Of a stretch of DNA of 64,000 nucleotides, positions 23,175-33,861 are shown in pieces; position 1 is the first letter of the stretch, and the number at the start of each line of letters is the position of its first letter. The DNA lies in contig WAEK01000013.1 of the NCBI GenBank assembly GCA_011634665.1, positions 852,501 through 916,500 on the forward strand. The letters run 5' to 3'. The position numbers and the translations under genes were made by a program. The notes beneath the pieces were generated by a model that ran no database searches, was not told the DNA's origin, and saw only the letters and a program-made list of their open reading frames with translations. The stretch is from Mortierella sp. BCC40632 (Eukaryota > Mortierellomycota > Mortierellomycetes > Mortierellales > Mortierellaceae).

Positions 23175-25925
23175 ATGATAGAGTCTCAATCATTTCGCAT
23201 TGTAGGGACTGACGATATCAAAACTATCGTAGTAGATGTCGTCGATGGACAGAAGGTAGTTTATTGGGAGGACATCACGGAAGCCTTCCCAGGACTTCAA
23301 TGCCTTCAAAACAATAGCTCCCTTGTTAAAAAGCTTAGAGACTCGAACCAAGTCAGGTAGTCAAACATCGTGCATGTGTTTGCTCGACTCATGAATAGGA
23401 TAAGATAGAGAGGGACAATCAAGCTAACCAGAATAATGTATTCTTATAGAATCAAGCCTCACCGTATCGAGTACTACCCAGATGTAGTACTGGATGTTGT
23501 TTTCCCCTCTGCTTCCAATCGTGTCAATATCGACCCTCTGTCTGTTTCAAGAGCTCCAACCGATCATTGCCGTCATGGCTCTAGTGAGCTTAATCGCAAC
23601 TCTTTGCTGGTCACTGCCACGGCACCAGTCGAGTCTGCACCTAGTCATGCCAACCCCACAGGACAGTCTGCATCCACTGAACCACGACAGAGAACCCTGG
23701 TCAGAGGAAATACATTTCAGATCCAGGAACAAATCATTTCTATGGCCGCCAATATCGAGGAGGCTCGGAAGTCTGGAAAGCCATTGACTCGGGAAGCACT
23801 CTCGTCGTTGGTTTCTTCAAAGTTAACTCTGGAATGGGAACCCACTCCTGGTCTTCAGAGAACAGACAGTGATATGTTAGGACGACTGTACGATCAAGGT
23901 GCTTCGACTCATCAAATTGTTCAGGAGATAGCTGAGATGCAAAAGCGGATGAACGACCGATTGATTCTGATCCAGAGTAAAGCTGAAGCCATCTTGACAC
24001 AACAGCTGGAGTTGGCTGAGTATCCGATTCCTCGGCTGTTTATTGTGCTGCCTGATCCCGAAGAGTCGACACAGTTCAACCCTGCCAATTGGTTCAGAAC
24101 AAAGTTCCGACTGTATTTCATTTGTGAGTGCGGCAAACATACCGAGTCCAAAGACAACAAGATGAAGGTGCCACATCATCCTCATCTTTCCAAACACAAT
24201 GGATATGTTCTCCGTGAACCCACCAAGTTCTTCATAAAGTATGGTCCGTTCCTCTTGTTGATGCTGGAGGCTATCAAGTTTGCGACAAGTATCGCAGGTC
24301 ATGCTGTTCCTACATTGGCTAGTCTTAGGATCGTCGATCTGGCCGAGAATATCAAACAATCAGTCGAGACGGTTACAGCAGGGATCAACTACTCGCTCGA
24401 GTGTATCAATACTCAAGTATCCAAACTTGAAGTACCATGCCCCGAACAGGTCACAGACACTCCATCACAAGCCGAACTGACGCACCAACACCTGGACAAC
24501 TATCTGAGAGATGCCAAAGGTCTTGAGGGAGTCGAGCTACGGCAACTTGGATCGTTCTTGAGAGCTTCAGAGGGTGAGAACCTTCTTGGGAACCTCTATC
24601 GAATGACCACCTCTGAGGGCCATGTCAAGTGGGTGTGCCGTGACCACTACCAATCCGGCTATCAAGAAATGTACACCAAGAATCTCTGTAATGTTGTCGA
24701 GATGGCTAATGGAGTATATGATGAGCAGCTGGGGCAGATCCGTATTGTTCTGAAGTCCAGGATCTCATCCGAGGAGTTCTACAAGGCTCTTCGCAATGCC
24801 ACTGGAGTATTCGAGCTTAGTGTGGTATTCGACTGGGAATGCACGAAACGCGATTTGGACGAGTTTGAGATGGTGCTTCGAAACTCAGTAGTGTGGAATC
24901 TTCGACTCGATATCCAAACGTTCCGAACTAGCGCGGTCGATAAACTATTTTCGATATCTGCAGCAAGTGATACCCTTCTCCGAATCCGAGATCTTTCTTG
25001 TATGAAAGAATTTCATATTGTACTATCGGAGACCTGCGCTGATTTTCTCTGGCGTCCACGAGGAAATGCAGCTAATGCTTGCAAGATGACCTGTGAGCTG
25101 CAAAGCACTGTAGCGCTAGGGAAGAAGTTTGGATTACTAACAGAGGCACTCAAATTCGACTCGACTTTGACCACTTTACGGCTTTGGTTCAAATCAATCG
25201 GATCTAACGGAGCTCGAGCGCTGTCTGAGGCACTCAAGACCAACTCGACTCTGACCACTTTGGACTTGAGAAACAGCTCAATCGGATCCCACGGAGCTCA
25301 GGCATTGTCCGAGGCCCTCAAATCCAACTCGACTTTGACCACTCTATGGTTGGTAAGAAACTCGATCGGATCCCACGGAGCCCAGGCACTATCCGAGGCC
25401 CTCAAATCCAACTCGACCCTGATTACTTTGCTGTTGGGGGAAAACTCGATCGGATCCAACGGAGCTCAGGCGCTATCTGAGGCACTTAAATCCAACTCGA
25501 CTCTGACCACTTTGAACTTGGAGAACAACTCGATCGGTAACAACGGAGCTCAAGCGCTATCTGAGGCACTCAAATCCAACTCGACTCTGACCAGTTTGCT
25601 GTTGATCTTCAACTCGATCGGTGAGAATGGAGCTCAGGCGTTATCTGAGGCACTCAAATCCAACTCAACTCTGACCGCTTTGCAATTGGAAGGCAACTCG
25701 ATCGGTGACAATGGGGCCCGGGCGCTTTCTGAGGTTCTTGAATCCAACTCAACTCTGACCACTTTGGACTTGGAGAAAAACTCGATTGGTGACAACGGAG
25801 CTCAGGCGCTGTGTGAGGCACTCAAGGCTAACTCGACTCTGACCACTTTATACCTAAGGGACAACTCGATCAGTAGTGAAGCAGTATTAGCACTGTCTAA
25901 TTGCCGATGTCGAGTAGTTGCTTGA
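23175..25925 (+). CDS. Large protein with N-terminal header, helical middle and C-terminal leucine-rich repeats
   Basis: Two exons (23175-23356, 23450-25925) join in phase to give 885 residues. Residues 1-60 (MIESQSFRIVGTDDIKTIVV, DVVDGQKVVYWEDITEAFPG) look like a small ubiquitin-like or effector-type header, followed by HRIEYYPDVVLDVV. A Ser/Thr-rich linker comes next, then a charged helical part (EIAEMQKRMNDRLILIQSKA) and a conserved-looking domain with EYPIPRLFIVLPDPEESTQF, FRLYFICECGKHT, LRQLGSFLRASEGENLLGNL, GHVKWVCRDHYQ and VFDWECTKRDLDEFE. From about residue 625, nine RI-type leucine-rich repeats of 28 residues (consensus NSIGxNGAQALSEALKSNST) run to the C-terminus. I see no signal peptide, membrane segment, NACHT/NB-ARC or kinase motif. 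I recall this architecture as a multicopy Mortierella family of unknown function. A role in recognition (NLR-like) is only a guess. Confidence 0.8.
25148..25905 (+). repeat. Nine tandem 84-bp coding repeats (LRRs)
   Basis: Each unit encodes one 28-residue leucine-rich repeat. Units are strongly similar at the nucleotide level, with recurring GGAGCTCAGGC and CTCAAATCCAACTCGAC blocks. Variation is concentrated in the LxLxxN strand positions expected to face a ligand. Confidence 0.9.
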
Positions 25926-28245
25926 TCAAACAATGCTAAAGAGTGGGAAACGAAGGGTCCTCAAGGTTCACTTCACAATTCAACGAATGCTAAAAAAACG
26001 TATGCGATGTAATATATATATTAGGTGTAAATAGACATGGGAGGGCGTGGAGAACAGGAAGAGAAATGACATGCATTTTCACAACCCATGAGGAAAAGAG
26101 GGCATAGGGTGAAGCTAATGATTAAGCATTGATGCAAAACGTTGGTCAAAAGACCAAGCATGTAAGCATGTACCAAGAGGTGGAGACACAAGGAAAAAGG
26201 GTAGGAGGAGCTTCTGCATCCAAGTAAAGTGCATCATGAACGAAGCCATTGAGGCATTGCATGAGTCATCGTAAAATCAACCAGAATAATAACAGTTGGT
26301 GTATGTGTATGATTTTCGGCATCTACCATCATGTGTGGAGTCTTTTTTTTTTTTTTTTTTTTATTCGTTCAGAATAGCACTACAGCGTGCGGAACAAATC
26401 TAAGACAGACACACATGAATAAATGATATACAGGGATGTGCTTTTGTGTTCATGCATCATGTTTTCTGTTCCACTGCGGACAATTGGTATCGATCTCTGG
26501 TTGTGATTTGTACCATCTGCTGGGCTTGGGAACAGTATTCCAATCCTCCTCTAAAGGAAGCTTCTTTAAATGCAGGCATTTTAGAAGATTTGGAAGTCTT
26601 CACGATCACCCATAAAACCATTTCATAATAGCAGATACACCATACAAACGCTTTAACCATTTCACTCTATACTTGAAAGACCTAGAGAATGCTTGAGGTA
26701 CGGCATATTGATACTAAATACTCCAGATCATTGTCAAGCTCGTCCCCAATGTTGGCATCCTTAATCTCAGGTCTAGTCAGTCTGGCAAAGCTCTTTCATT
26801 GAGAACTTGAAGAAACACAGCAACCCAAACTTTGTGATAGCTACACCATCCGCCGGAAACTACTCCGTAACCAACAGAGCCGCGAGGTCATTACCCTTGA
26901 TCCGTGTGAGGTCATATTGAAATGGGGGCTGAAAGAGGCATTTGAAACCTATCTCCAACTTGCTGAGGAGCAGAAAAACCCAAACAACAATTGAACATAA
27001 GTGTTTCTCATATACAAAGAGACTTCTTGGAATTAGTGAGCGTATGAATAGGAAATCCAATGAGAAGCTCAGATTCGTTACAAAGACAATAGGTCATCAG
27101 GTACCAACCACAAGAAGGGTCTCTTTTAAAAGTCGGAATGCTAGGCATTCTAAAAGAGCTGATTCTGATAGCTCAGTTGTTTATGGTGGAATAGCATCCC
27201 TATTTCGTACTCAATACCAATAAAAGAGAGCCACCTAGTATATCTTGACAGGTCTGTTGGGGATTTTTCTGAAGTGATGTTTGTGAGGAAAGGAAATGAC
27301 AAGATCATCAAGGATGGAGGTGGTTGTGGGGAGGATACTTCTGGAGTGTACCAACCAAGAAAGAGTCATTCCAAATCAGGAAGTTTCCACACCTCAACTC
27401 ATAAGATTAAAGCCTAAAGGGTCCATCGAGAGTATTTTACCGTGGAAAGCAGAGCTCGACCTCTTTGAAATAAAGCTTGGCAAAAGTCGGGAAAGACGTG
27501 TTCAATTGACAAGACAAGAGAGACAGAGAATCCCCTCGGATGCCAGCATTCCAAATAATGTACTCTTGATCCAAGAGATGGATGTGTATCAATAGAGAAT
27601 AGACTTTGCCGACTCCTCGATCATCACTCTAGTGGATATCCCGGATCTTGAGTCAGTCAATCGCCCTCCGAGCTTTGGCAAACCAGTTGACACCTGTGGC
27701 TCCACTTGCTGAGATTTCCCATTTTTTTGTTGTTGTTGGCTGTCGCGTTATACCAACTATTCTCCTCTCCTAGACACTGATGGCATGTGATGCATTCTCA
27801 GTGTCCTTTATTGTGGGGTCTTTTTTAGAACCCCCCGCTACAAAGACATGGTGTGGACAATGAATCATCGGCGAATCAGATGCAGCAAGAAGAGTTTAGA
27901 AGATATGTAAGGAAGATGCATCAATAAGATGTGCCACATCTATTAAGAGAGGTCTTCTTCTTCTGGAATCCTAGGCAAGACGCGATTGCTCCTGCTGCGG
28001 CGCTCAATATCCTAGGATTGTGTCATTAAACATGTCACAAAGTCTGCGCTCACTACCATCACAATCGGATCTCAGTCCACATTGACACAAGTTGCCTATT
28101 CATACAGCCTAGCTATTCCTACAGACTGTCTAGACCCATTGTCGCCCTATTGTCCGCAGTCGAATGCTAGACAACAAAGTAGCCGTGGTCGGTAAATCAA
28201 GTGGATTGGCCGCACTGGCGAAACCGTCCCCGCTTCCCATTCTCT

Positions 28246-28281
<36 letters not shown>

Positions 28282-29977
28282 AAAATATCATGATTCCTCA
28301 TTCTGTCTCAACGCTCGAATCGCCTTCCGGGTCAGGCATCCAAAAGCCGATCTAGCCTAGTAGAGGGAGGAAAAGAGTAGATAGAGACCTGAGAGAGGTC
28401 TCTTTAGCACTGCTAAGCATTGGTGAAATGCCATTCCCTAAGACGTCTTTCTTCCATGCCTTATGACCCACTATCCAGTGGTCAAGGTATAGCCCCGATT
28501 ACCATTGGCATAATAGCACAAACAGACGGTATGTATTTAGCCTGTACTGCTGTACTGAAGGAGCGATAAGGAAACTGAAATGATACCACCGGCCGTCTTC
28601 ACAATAGGCTGTTGTGTTTGACAAAATATTTTTGTTCCCTCCTAGGTACTCGAAGTCTTGAACGCACCCAACGGATCCTGATGTCAGATGTTTTGGGATC
28701 CAGCTTGCCATTCACAGGTCCATTGCGACAGGCGAACTCCAGTCGTACTCTATTGCGTATGTGCGTGTGAGAAAGAGAGAAAAGAGGGCGTATGTTTGTT
28801 AGCCTTGTTTGATGGCTCAGGATATCCGAGAGTTTTTTTTTTTTTTTATGAAGCAAGTATGTTTTGAATAGAGTGACATCGCCCTGAGGGGGAGGGGTTC
28901 ATACCTTGGACTTTTTTTTTTTTTTCCTTGTAAAAAAGAATACCCCAGTTAAGCTTTCACCTGCTGCGTATTCTCCCTCCCTCTGTTTGTATTTTGCCTA
29001 CTACCTATTGCATGGGCATTATTTTGCGCAGTGAACCTTCCAAGAGTTTCCAAATGAGATCTGCGAAGAGGAGGAGGGGAAGGAAAGGAGAGGGGGGAGA
29101 GAGAGAGAGAGAGAGGATTACAAAGAAAGAGGGGACCAGATGCCTTTCACGCTTTCTCTCTCTCTCTCTTTCGCGGAAATTCGTTTTGGCTACCCCAATA
29201 GAGATTACCCGGACTAACCCCCAGTTAGAAAAAAAACGCAGTCGTGCACAGTTTTCGGATAATCCTTTTCCACAGTGTGCTTGACAACAGCCGTTATCCG
29301 GTAGACTGAAAAAAAAAAAAAAAAAAAAAAAAAATAGTCTCTGGGTCCAAGGGAGGATTAGTCAAAGTTCCATGCCGCAGTTGGATTCTCTCATTCTTAT
29401 TTCTCTTTGACCCTGGTGGACACCTCCGGTATGAACTGACAACCCATGTCGGTCAGATCGCTCAAGGAACGCTTCTCGTGATTGGCCAAATCTATTGCCA
29501 AAAAAAAAAAAAATCGAGGCGTTTTCTCTGATCAGAGACAACACCGTGCCTACTGAAAAAACGTTTACGTAGAGGCCAGAGAGGTATGAGGCCTCTGCGA
29601 CGGTTCATTGCTCAGGTCGAGGACAGGGCGAGGGCGAACGCAATTGCAGATTGGAGGAGTGACAGGGTATCTCGATTTATAAGCTTTTTGGCTCGGGTGC
29701 CAATTCTACTCCTCCTCTCATACACGCCGTTTCTTTGGCTCAGAGACCTCAAAGCTCGCCATCCTCAAGAGTTGGATCGGGTCGGACAAACGTCAGCGTC
29801 TGGGGGAGCAGGAGTGTACCTACCAAGGTTCCTCACTTTTGGATAAAAGGGCAGCCATCGCCCCCGCTTTAACTTTCATCATCAGCTTCTCTCCTCTTCC
29901 TTCCCCAGGTCGTTCCTCTTCCTTCCCGTCCCAAGTATCCAAGTTTTTACCACTGCTCTCCGTCTTACAAGTCCATC
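25926..29977. other. 4-kb region without a supported gene
   Basis: Few ORFs exceed 90 codons and none looks conserved. It holds T-runs at 26344-26362 and 28250-28280, an A-run at 29309-29333, GA/CT runs near 29097-29175, a small GGGGTC/GAACCCC inverted repeat at 27817-27836, and the alcohol dehydrogenase promoter with a TATA-like GATAAAAG at 29842-29849. The AT-richer, non-repetitive part (26.4-28.2 kb) could contain old gene or transposon relics that I cannot recognise. Confidence 0.45.
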
Positions 29978-31307
29978 ATGCCTACCAACTCTTTTGAAGA
30001 TACCTCGGCCACTTTCAACGGCTGGGCCTCGACCGGAACTGCTGAATTGAAGCAGTGGAGCTACCACCCACGCCCTCTGGGACCCAAGGATATTGAGATC
30101 GAGATCAGTCATTGCGGTATCTGCGGTTCCGACATCCACACCATTACATCAGGATGGGGCGAGTTGACCCATGGTCCTTGCATTGTCGGCCACGAGATTG
30201 TTGGCAAGGTCACAGCCAAGGGAGCCAAGAGCCCCCATCAGATTGGCGACCTTGTTGGAGTTGGTGCCATGGTTGATGCCTGTGGTGAATGCAGTGATTG
30301 CCAGAGCGGTTTCGATCAATTGTGCAAGAAGCGTGCCTTTACTTATAACGATGACTTCAGGGATGGTCGTGGCGGTAACACTTATGGAGGTTATGCAGAC
30401 CGTGTCCGAGTGAACAGCGATTATGCCTTCAAGATCCCCGCCGAGATCTCGGCTGCAGAAGGTACTTTCTTTCGTCGATCTGAATGGGTTCTCTCTTCTT
30501 CTCCCAGGTTCCAAGCACGCTGAGATCCTAACGAATCGACTTTTGGGGGCTTCTATTTTCTTATTTTTTATTATTTCTGTGTGACAGCTGCCCCTCTTCT
30601 CTGTGCCGGAGTGACGACATATTCGCCTCTGAAGATTCATGGAGCCGGACCTGGAAAGCGGGTCGGAGTGATCGGCATTGGAGGACTGGGCCACTTGGCG
30701 ATCCAATGGGCTAGCGCTTTGAAGTGTGACGAGGTTGTGGCCATCTCTACCAGCGACAGCAAGCGTGCTGAGGCTCAGAAGCTGGGTGCCACCAAGTTTG
30801 TCAAGTAAGTCCCCCATTCTTTCTCCCCCTTGATCGATCCTTTCTCTCTATCTTTTGGTTTCTTCATGCTTGGCTTGCAAACAAGAGAACTGACCCCTCT
30901 CTCCATTTGCCCCACGTTTTTGTAGCTCCAAGAATGAGGAGGAGGTTAAGGCTGCTGCTCAGTCGCTCGACATTATTCTTTGCACATCTTTTGACAAGAA
31001 GAACGACTGGACTCAGTTGCTCAACTTTGTTGCCAACCGAGGCACATTTGTGATGTTGGCGCTTCCCGAGGTTCCTTTGAGCTTCTACGGCGGTTCTTTG
31101 ATCCAGCGCCACGTCTCTGTTGTGGGCTCTTTGATCGGAGGCAAGGACACAGTCAGTGAGATGCTCGAGTTTGCGGCAAAGCACAATGTTCGCCCATGGA
31201 TCGAGAAGATGCCCATGAGCGATGCGAACGCTGCCGTCAAGCACATGATGGAGGGTCGTCCCCGTTACAGAATTGTCATGGAGACCAAGGCAGCCGGAGC
31301 AAACTAA
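29978..31307 (+). CDS. Zinc-containing, NADP-type alcohol dehydrogenase (cinnamyl alcohol dehydrogenase / ADH6-7 class)
   Basis: It is a cytosolic medium-chain dehydrogenase expected to interconvert aldehydes and alcohols, often aromatic or branched ones. Three exons (29978-30461, 30588-30804, 30926-31307) give 360 residues, the normal family length. Catalytic zinc ligands are in [10 protein letters not shown] and VGHEIVG. The structural zinc site has four cysteines in [17 protein letters not shown]. The Rossmann motif is [19 protein letters not shown]. The residues after the second strand (ISTSDSKR) fit NADP(H) rather than NAD(H). [20 protein letters not shown] is typical of the YahK/ADH6/CAD group. 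A polyadenylation signal follows 60 nt after the stop. The exact substrate cannot be told from the sequence. Confidence 0.93.
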
Positions 31308-31367
31308 AAGAAATATCCTTTCTATTTTGGAGTGGAAGTAACACAAGTGCTGTGATGTATATATCTG

Positions 31368-31373
31368 AATAAA
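31368..31373 (+). promoter_or_regulatory. Polyadenylation signal AATAAA of the alcohol dehydrogenase
   Basis: A canonical hexamer about 60 nt after the stop codon, followed by a GT/CT-rich stretch. Confidence 0.5.
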
Positions 31374-31406
31374 GTGCTCTCTTTCGCAGATATCTCTGTC
31401 GTCATC

Positions 31407-31443
<37 letters not shown>

Positions 31444-32576
31444 AACTAGCGCAAGGGGTATGCTAACGATCAGGTTCAGGCCATCCGAACACTAGAGAAT
31501 AGCAGTGGGTGAGCTCAAGATCAATAATCCCGCGAGCACAGGCCTTGCCTCCCTTCCCCAGGATTTTGTCTCTGAACCCACGCGAGAGTCTAAAGAAGGA
31601 AGAAAGGTCAACATCTGTTGCTCTACCCTTGTGGATCACATTTTTTTTTTTTTTTATTACTGCGTTAGCTGCCTAGCTGGGATGGCTTTCTTTGCCTTTT
31701 CTGCACGCTTACTTGATTTACTGGTTACAATGAGCCTTTCTAGGTCACCTAGCAAATGCCTAGGAACATGGGTCGCGCTGAAATAGAAAATTCTACCACC
31801 ATTTTTTTTTTTGACGTTCATGCATTTGTTGTAAGAGACGAAATTGACTCCCGTTGTGTTACATGCTTTGATCTCTTGGAAGGGGGGAAGGGGAGGGTGG
31901 GGAGTTTGCTTTCGCCTAGCCTTTCCGGGGGATAGTCTCAGAACTAGTTTGCGCCTTGCATGGCATGATGAGAGGGACAAACAAAAGTGCATAAGCTATC
32001 CCCCCCCACCTCTTCTCTCCTCCAACTACAAAGAAAAAGAAAGAAAGAAAGAAGAGCATGAATAGAGAAAAGGGACAGTAGCTCTCTCATCGCATCTTGC
32101 TCACAGAGTCGCTTAGAAAGAAGGAAAGACAACGAATGGCAGCACGCGTGTTAGCCATGCTAGACCTTGACTTGTCAGACTAGAGGAGCAAAGGGACCGA
32201 AAAAGGGAATGTGCTGCCGCAGGATGTTCATTTGGACACCCCCTCCCGCCACGAGGTTTGATCCGACGACGACGTCATCTGAAAAGGCAGGGGATATCGC
32301 GGTTGGGGAGGAAGGGAGAGAGAGTGTGGTTGAGAGAAGGGGTGGGAGAATAACAATAGGAGGTCAAAGAGATATCCGAGCGACAGTAGGCTAATAGGTA
32401 TTTTGTTTGGACTCGCTTTTTTTTTTTATCGCCCACAGATAAGATTCGCCGGCGCTTTATCTGTGGAGCAGTAGTGAGAGGGGCCCACGCCCAGAGAGAT
32501 AACGACTGCAGCCCAGAGACAGAACGCTGGGAAGACCCAGCCACTACCAGCTGTGGATACGCGGCATGCACCCAGG

Positions 32577-32611
<35 letters not shown>

Positions 32612-33478
32612 GACCATGGGCTCGATGCAATTGCTTTGCTCTCTTTCTTTTTCTCTCTCTCCCTCCTCCCTCTCTCTCTCCCTCTCTCTCTCTCTCTTTC
32701 ACTCGCCTCTCTTTTCAGTCAGCCCTATCCAGCCAACAGCAACACGCCGTTACTCCATCGATAGTAGATACTAACAGCGGTCACTCTCGCGGTCACTGTC
32801 TCGCTCAGTCTCTCCCTCTATCACTCACTCGCTCTAGCTCACTCACTCACTCACTCTCTCTTTCTCTGCCCCAACCAAACCCAAGCAGGGCCAAGTGATC
32901 TGCACCTCTGATAGAGATCTCCGAGTTCAATCCTGGTGGCAATGGCGCCGATAATGGTGCGAAGAGCACGATTCAGGTCAGATCCAGGTCCAGGGCCATG
33001 CGGTCCCTTGCCCCAGCTGGTTTTCATTCAGATGCGAGAGAGAGAGAGGGAGAGAGGAAGAGGAAGAGAGGGAGAGACCGAGAAGAATGGTGTTCGGGGT
33101 GTCTGACCCAATTTCAAACACCACTCCTCCTACTCTAATCCACGCCCAAACAGATAACGAAAAAATTTCAGCAACAGGAGAAAGAGAGAGAGAGAGAGAG
33201 AGTCTGTGTTCTGTGTGTTCGAGTGAGACTGAGTGGGCGGGTGAGAGTGGGTGAAGAGAAAAAAGAGAGCGTCCAAACCAAAACGCGGTATTATATAAAA
33301 GGGACGTCCCTTTGTGTGTGTGTGTGTGTTGGCCCAACTCGTGATCTCGTTCATTCGCTCATTTCCTTTCCATTGACCCGTTGTTATTTTCTTCTTTTTC
33401 ATTTCGCATTTCCATCTTTCTCTTTCTTTCTTTCTTTCTCTCTTTTCTCACTCACCCACTCGCTCTTTCTCACCCATC

Positions 33479-33502
33479 CACCCACCCACCCACCCACCCA
33501 CT
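33479..33502 (+). repeat. (CCCA)n tandem repeat in the pyruvate kinase leader
   Basis: Tetranucleotide units just 30-50 bp before the ATG, inside a long pyrimidine-rich leader typical of highly expressed fungal glycolytic genes. A (GT)n run lies further upstream at 33315-33330. Confidence 0.7.
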
Positions 33503-33531
33503 TACCCACTCACATATTATAATATACAACC

Positions 33532-33821
33532 ATGTTGGAGGACAGCATCAAGACCAATCTCGAGTGGACCTCGTCCCTCGATATCGACTACCAGCCCGTC
33601 AACACGCGCAAGACCTCGATCATCTGCACCATTGGTAAGGCGTCTGTAGCAAAGAAAGAAAAGAGAGTCAAAGAAAGAAGACGTGATCCGTTCTCTTTCT
33701 CTTTCTCTCTTTCTTTCTCACTCTCTTTATGCTTCTCATGAAAGACAGCCTCTTCTCCGTTCACAAAGGTTTCCCACTCCCAATTGACCCAGAACCTCGA
33801 TCTTTTTTCTTCTTGGACGTT

Positions 33822-33861
<40 letters not shown>

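Larger units (their letters stand above)
31308..33531. other. Intergenic region upstream of pyruvate kinase
   Basis: No supported gene. It has the dehydrogenase polyadenylation signal (31368-31373), a T-run abutting an A-run (31408-31444), another T-run at 31640-31655, GA/CT runs at 32579-32700 and 33183-33202, and the pyruvate kinase promoter with GT and CCCA repeats. Confidence 0.5.

Noticed and set aside
23175..23356. Crinkler (CRN) effector call for the header module
   Set aside because: No LxLFLAK-type motif is visible and the similarity is only general; I describe it as a header of unknown type.
25148..25905. Regular direct repeats that could suggest a CRISPR-like array
   Set aside because: The 84-bp units are contiguous, in frame and encode leucine-rich repeats; there are no spacers and the genome is eukaryotic.
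27817..27836. GGGGTC/GAACCCC inverted repeat resembling a bacterial terminator
   Set aside because: It is short, in a eukaryotic gene desert, and no gene ends there.
29586..29846. 86-codon ORF upstream of the alcohol dehydrogenase
   Set aside because: It lies in the promoter, has no supporting features and no recognisable family.
32895..32946. tRNA-like stretch with GAGTTCAATCC
   Set aside because: No acceptor-stem pairing or D-arm could be formed around it.
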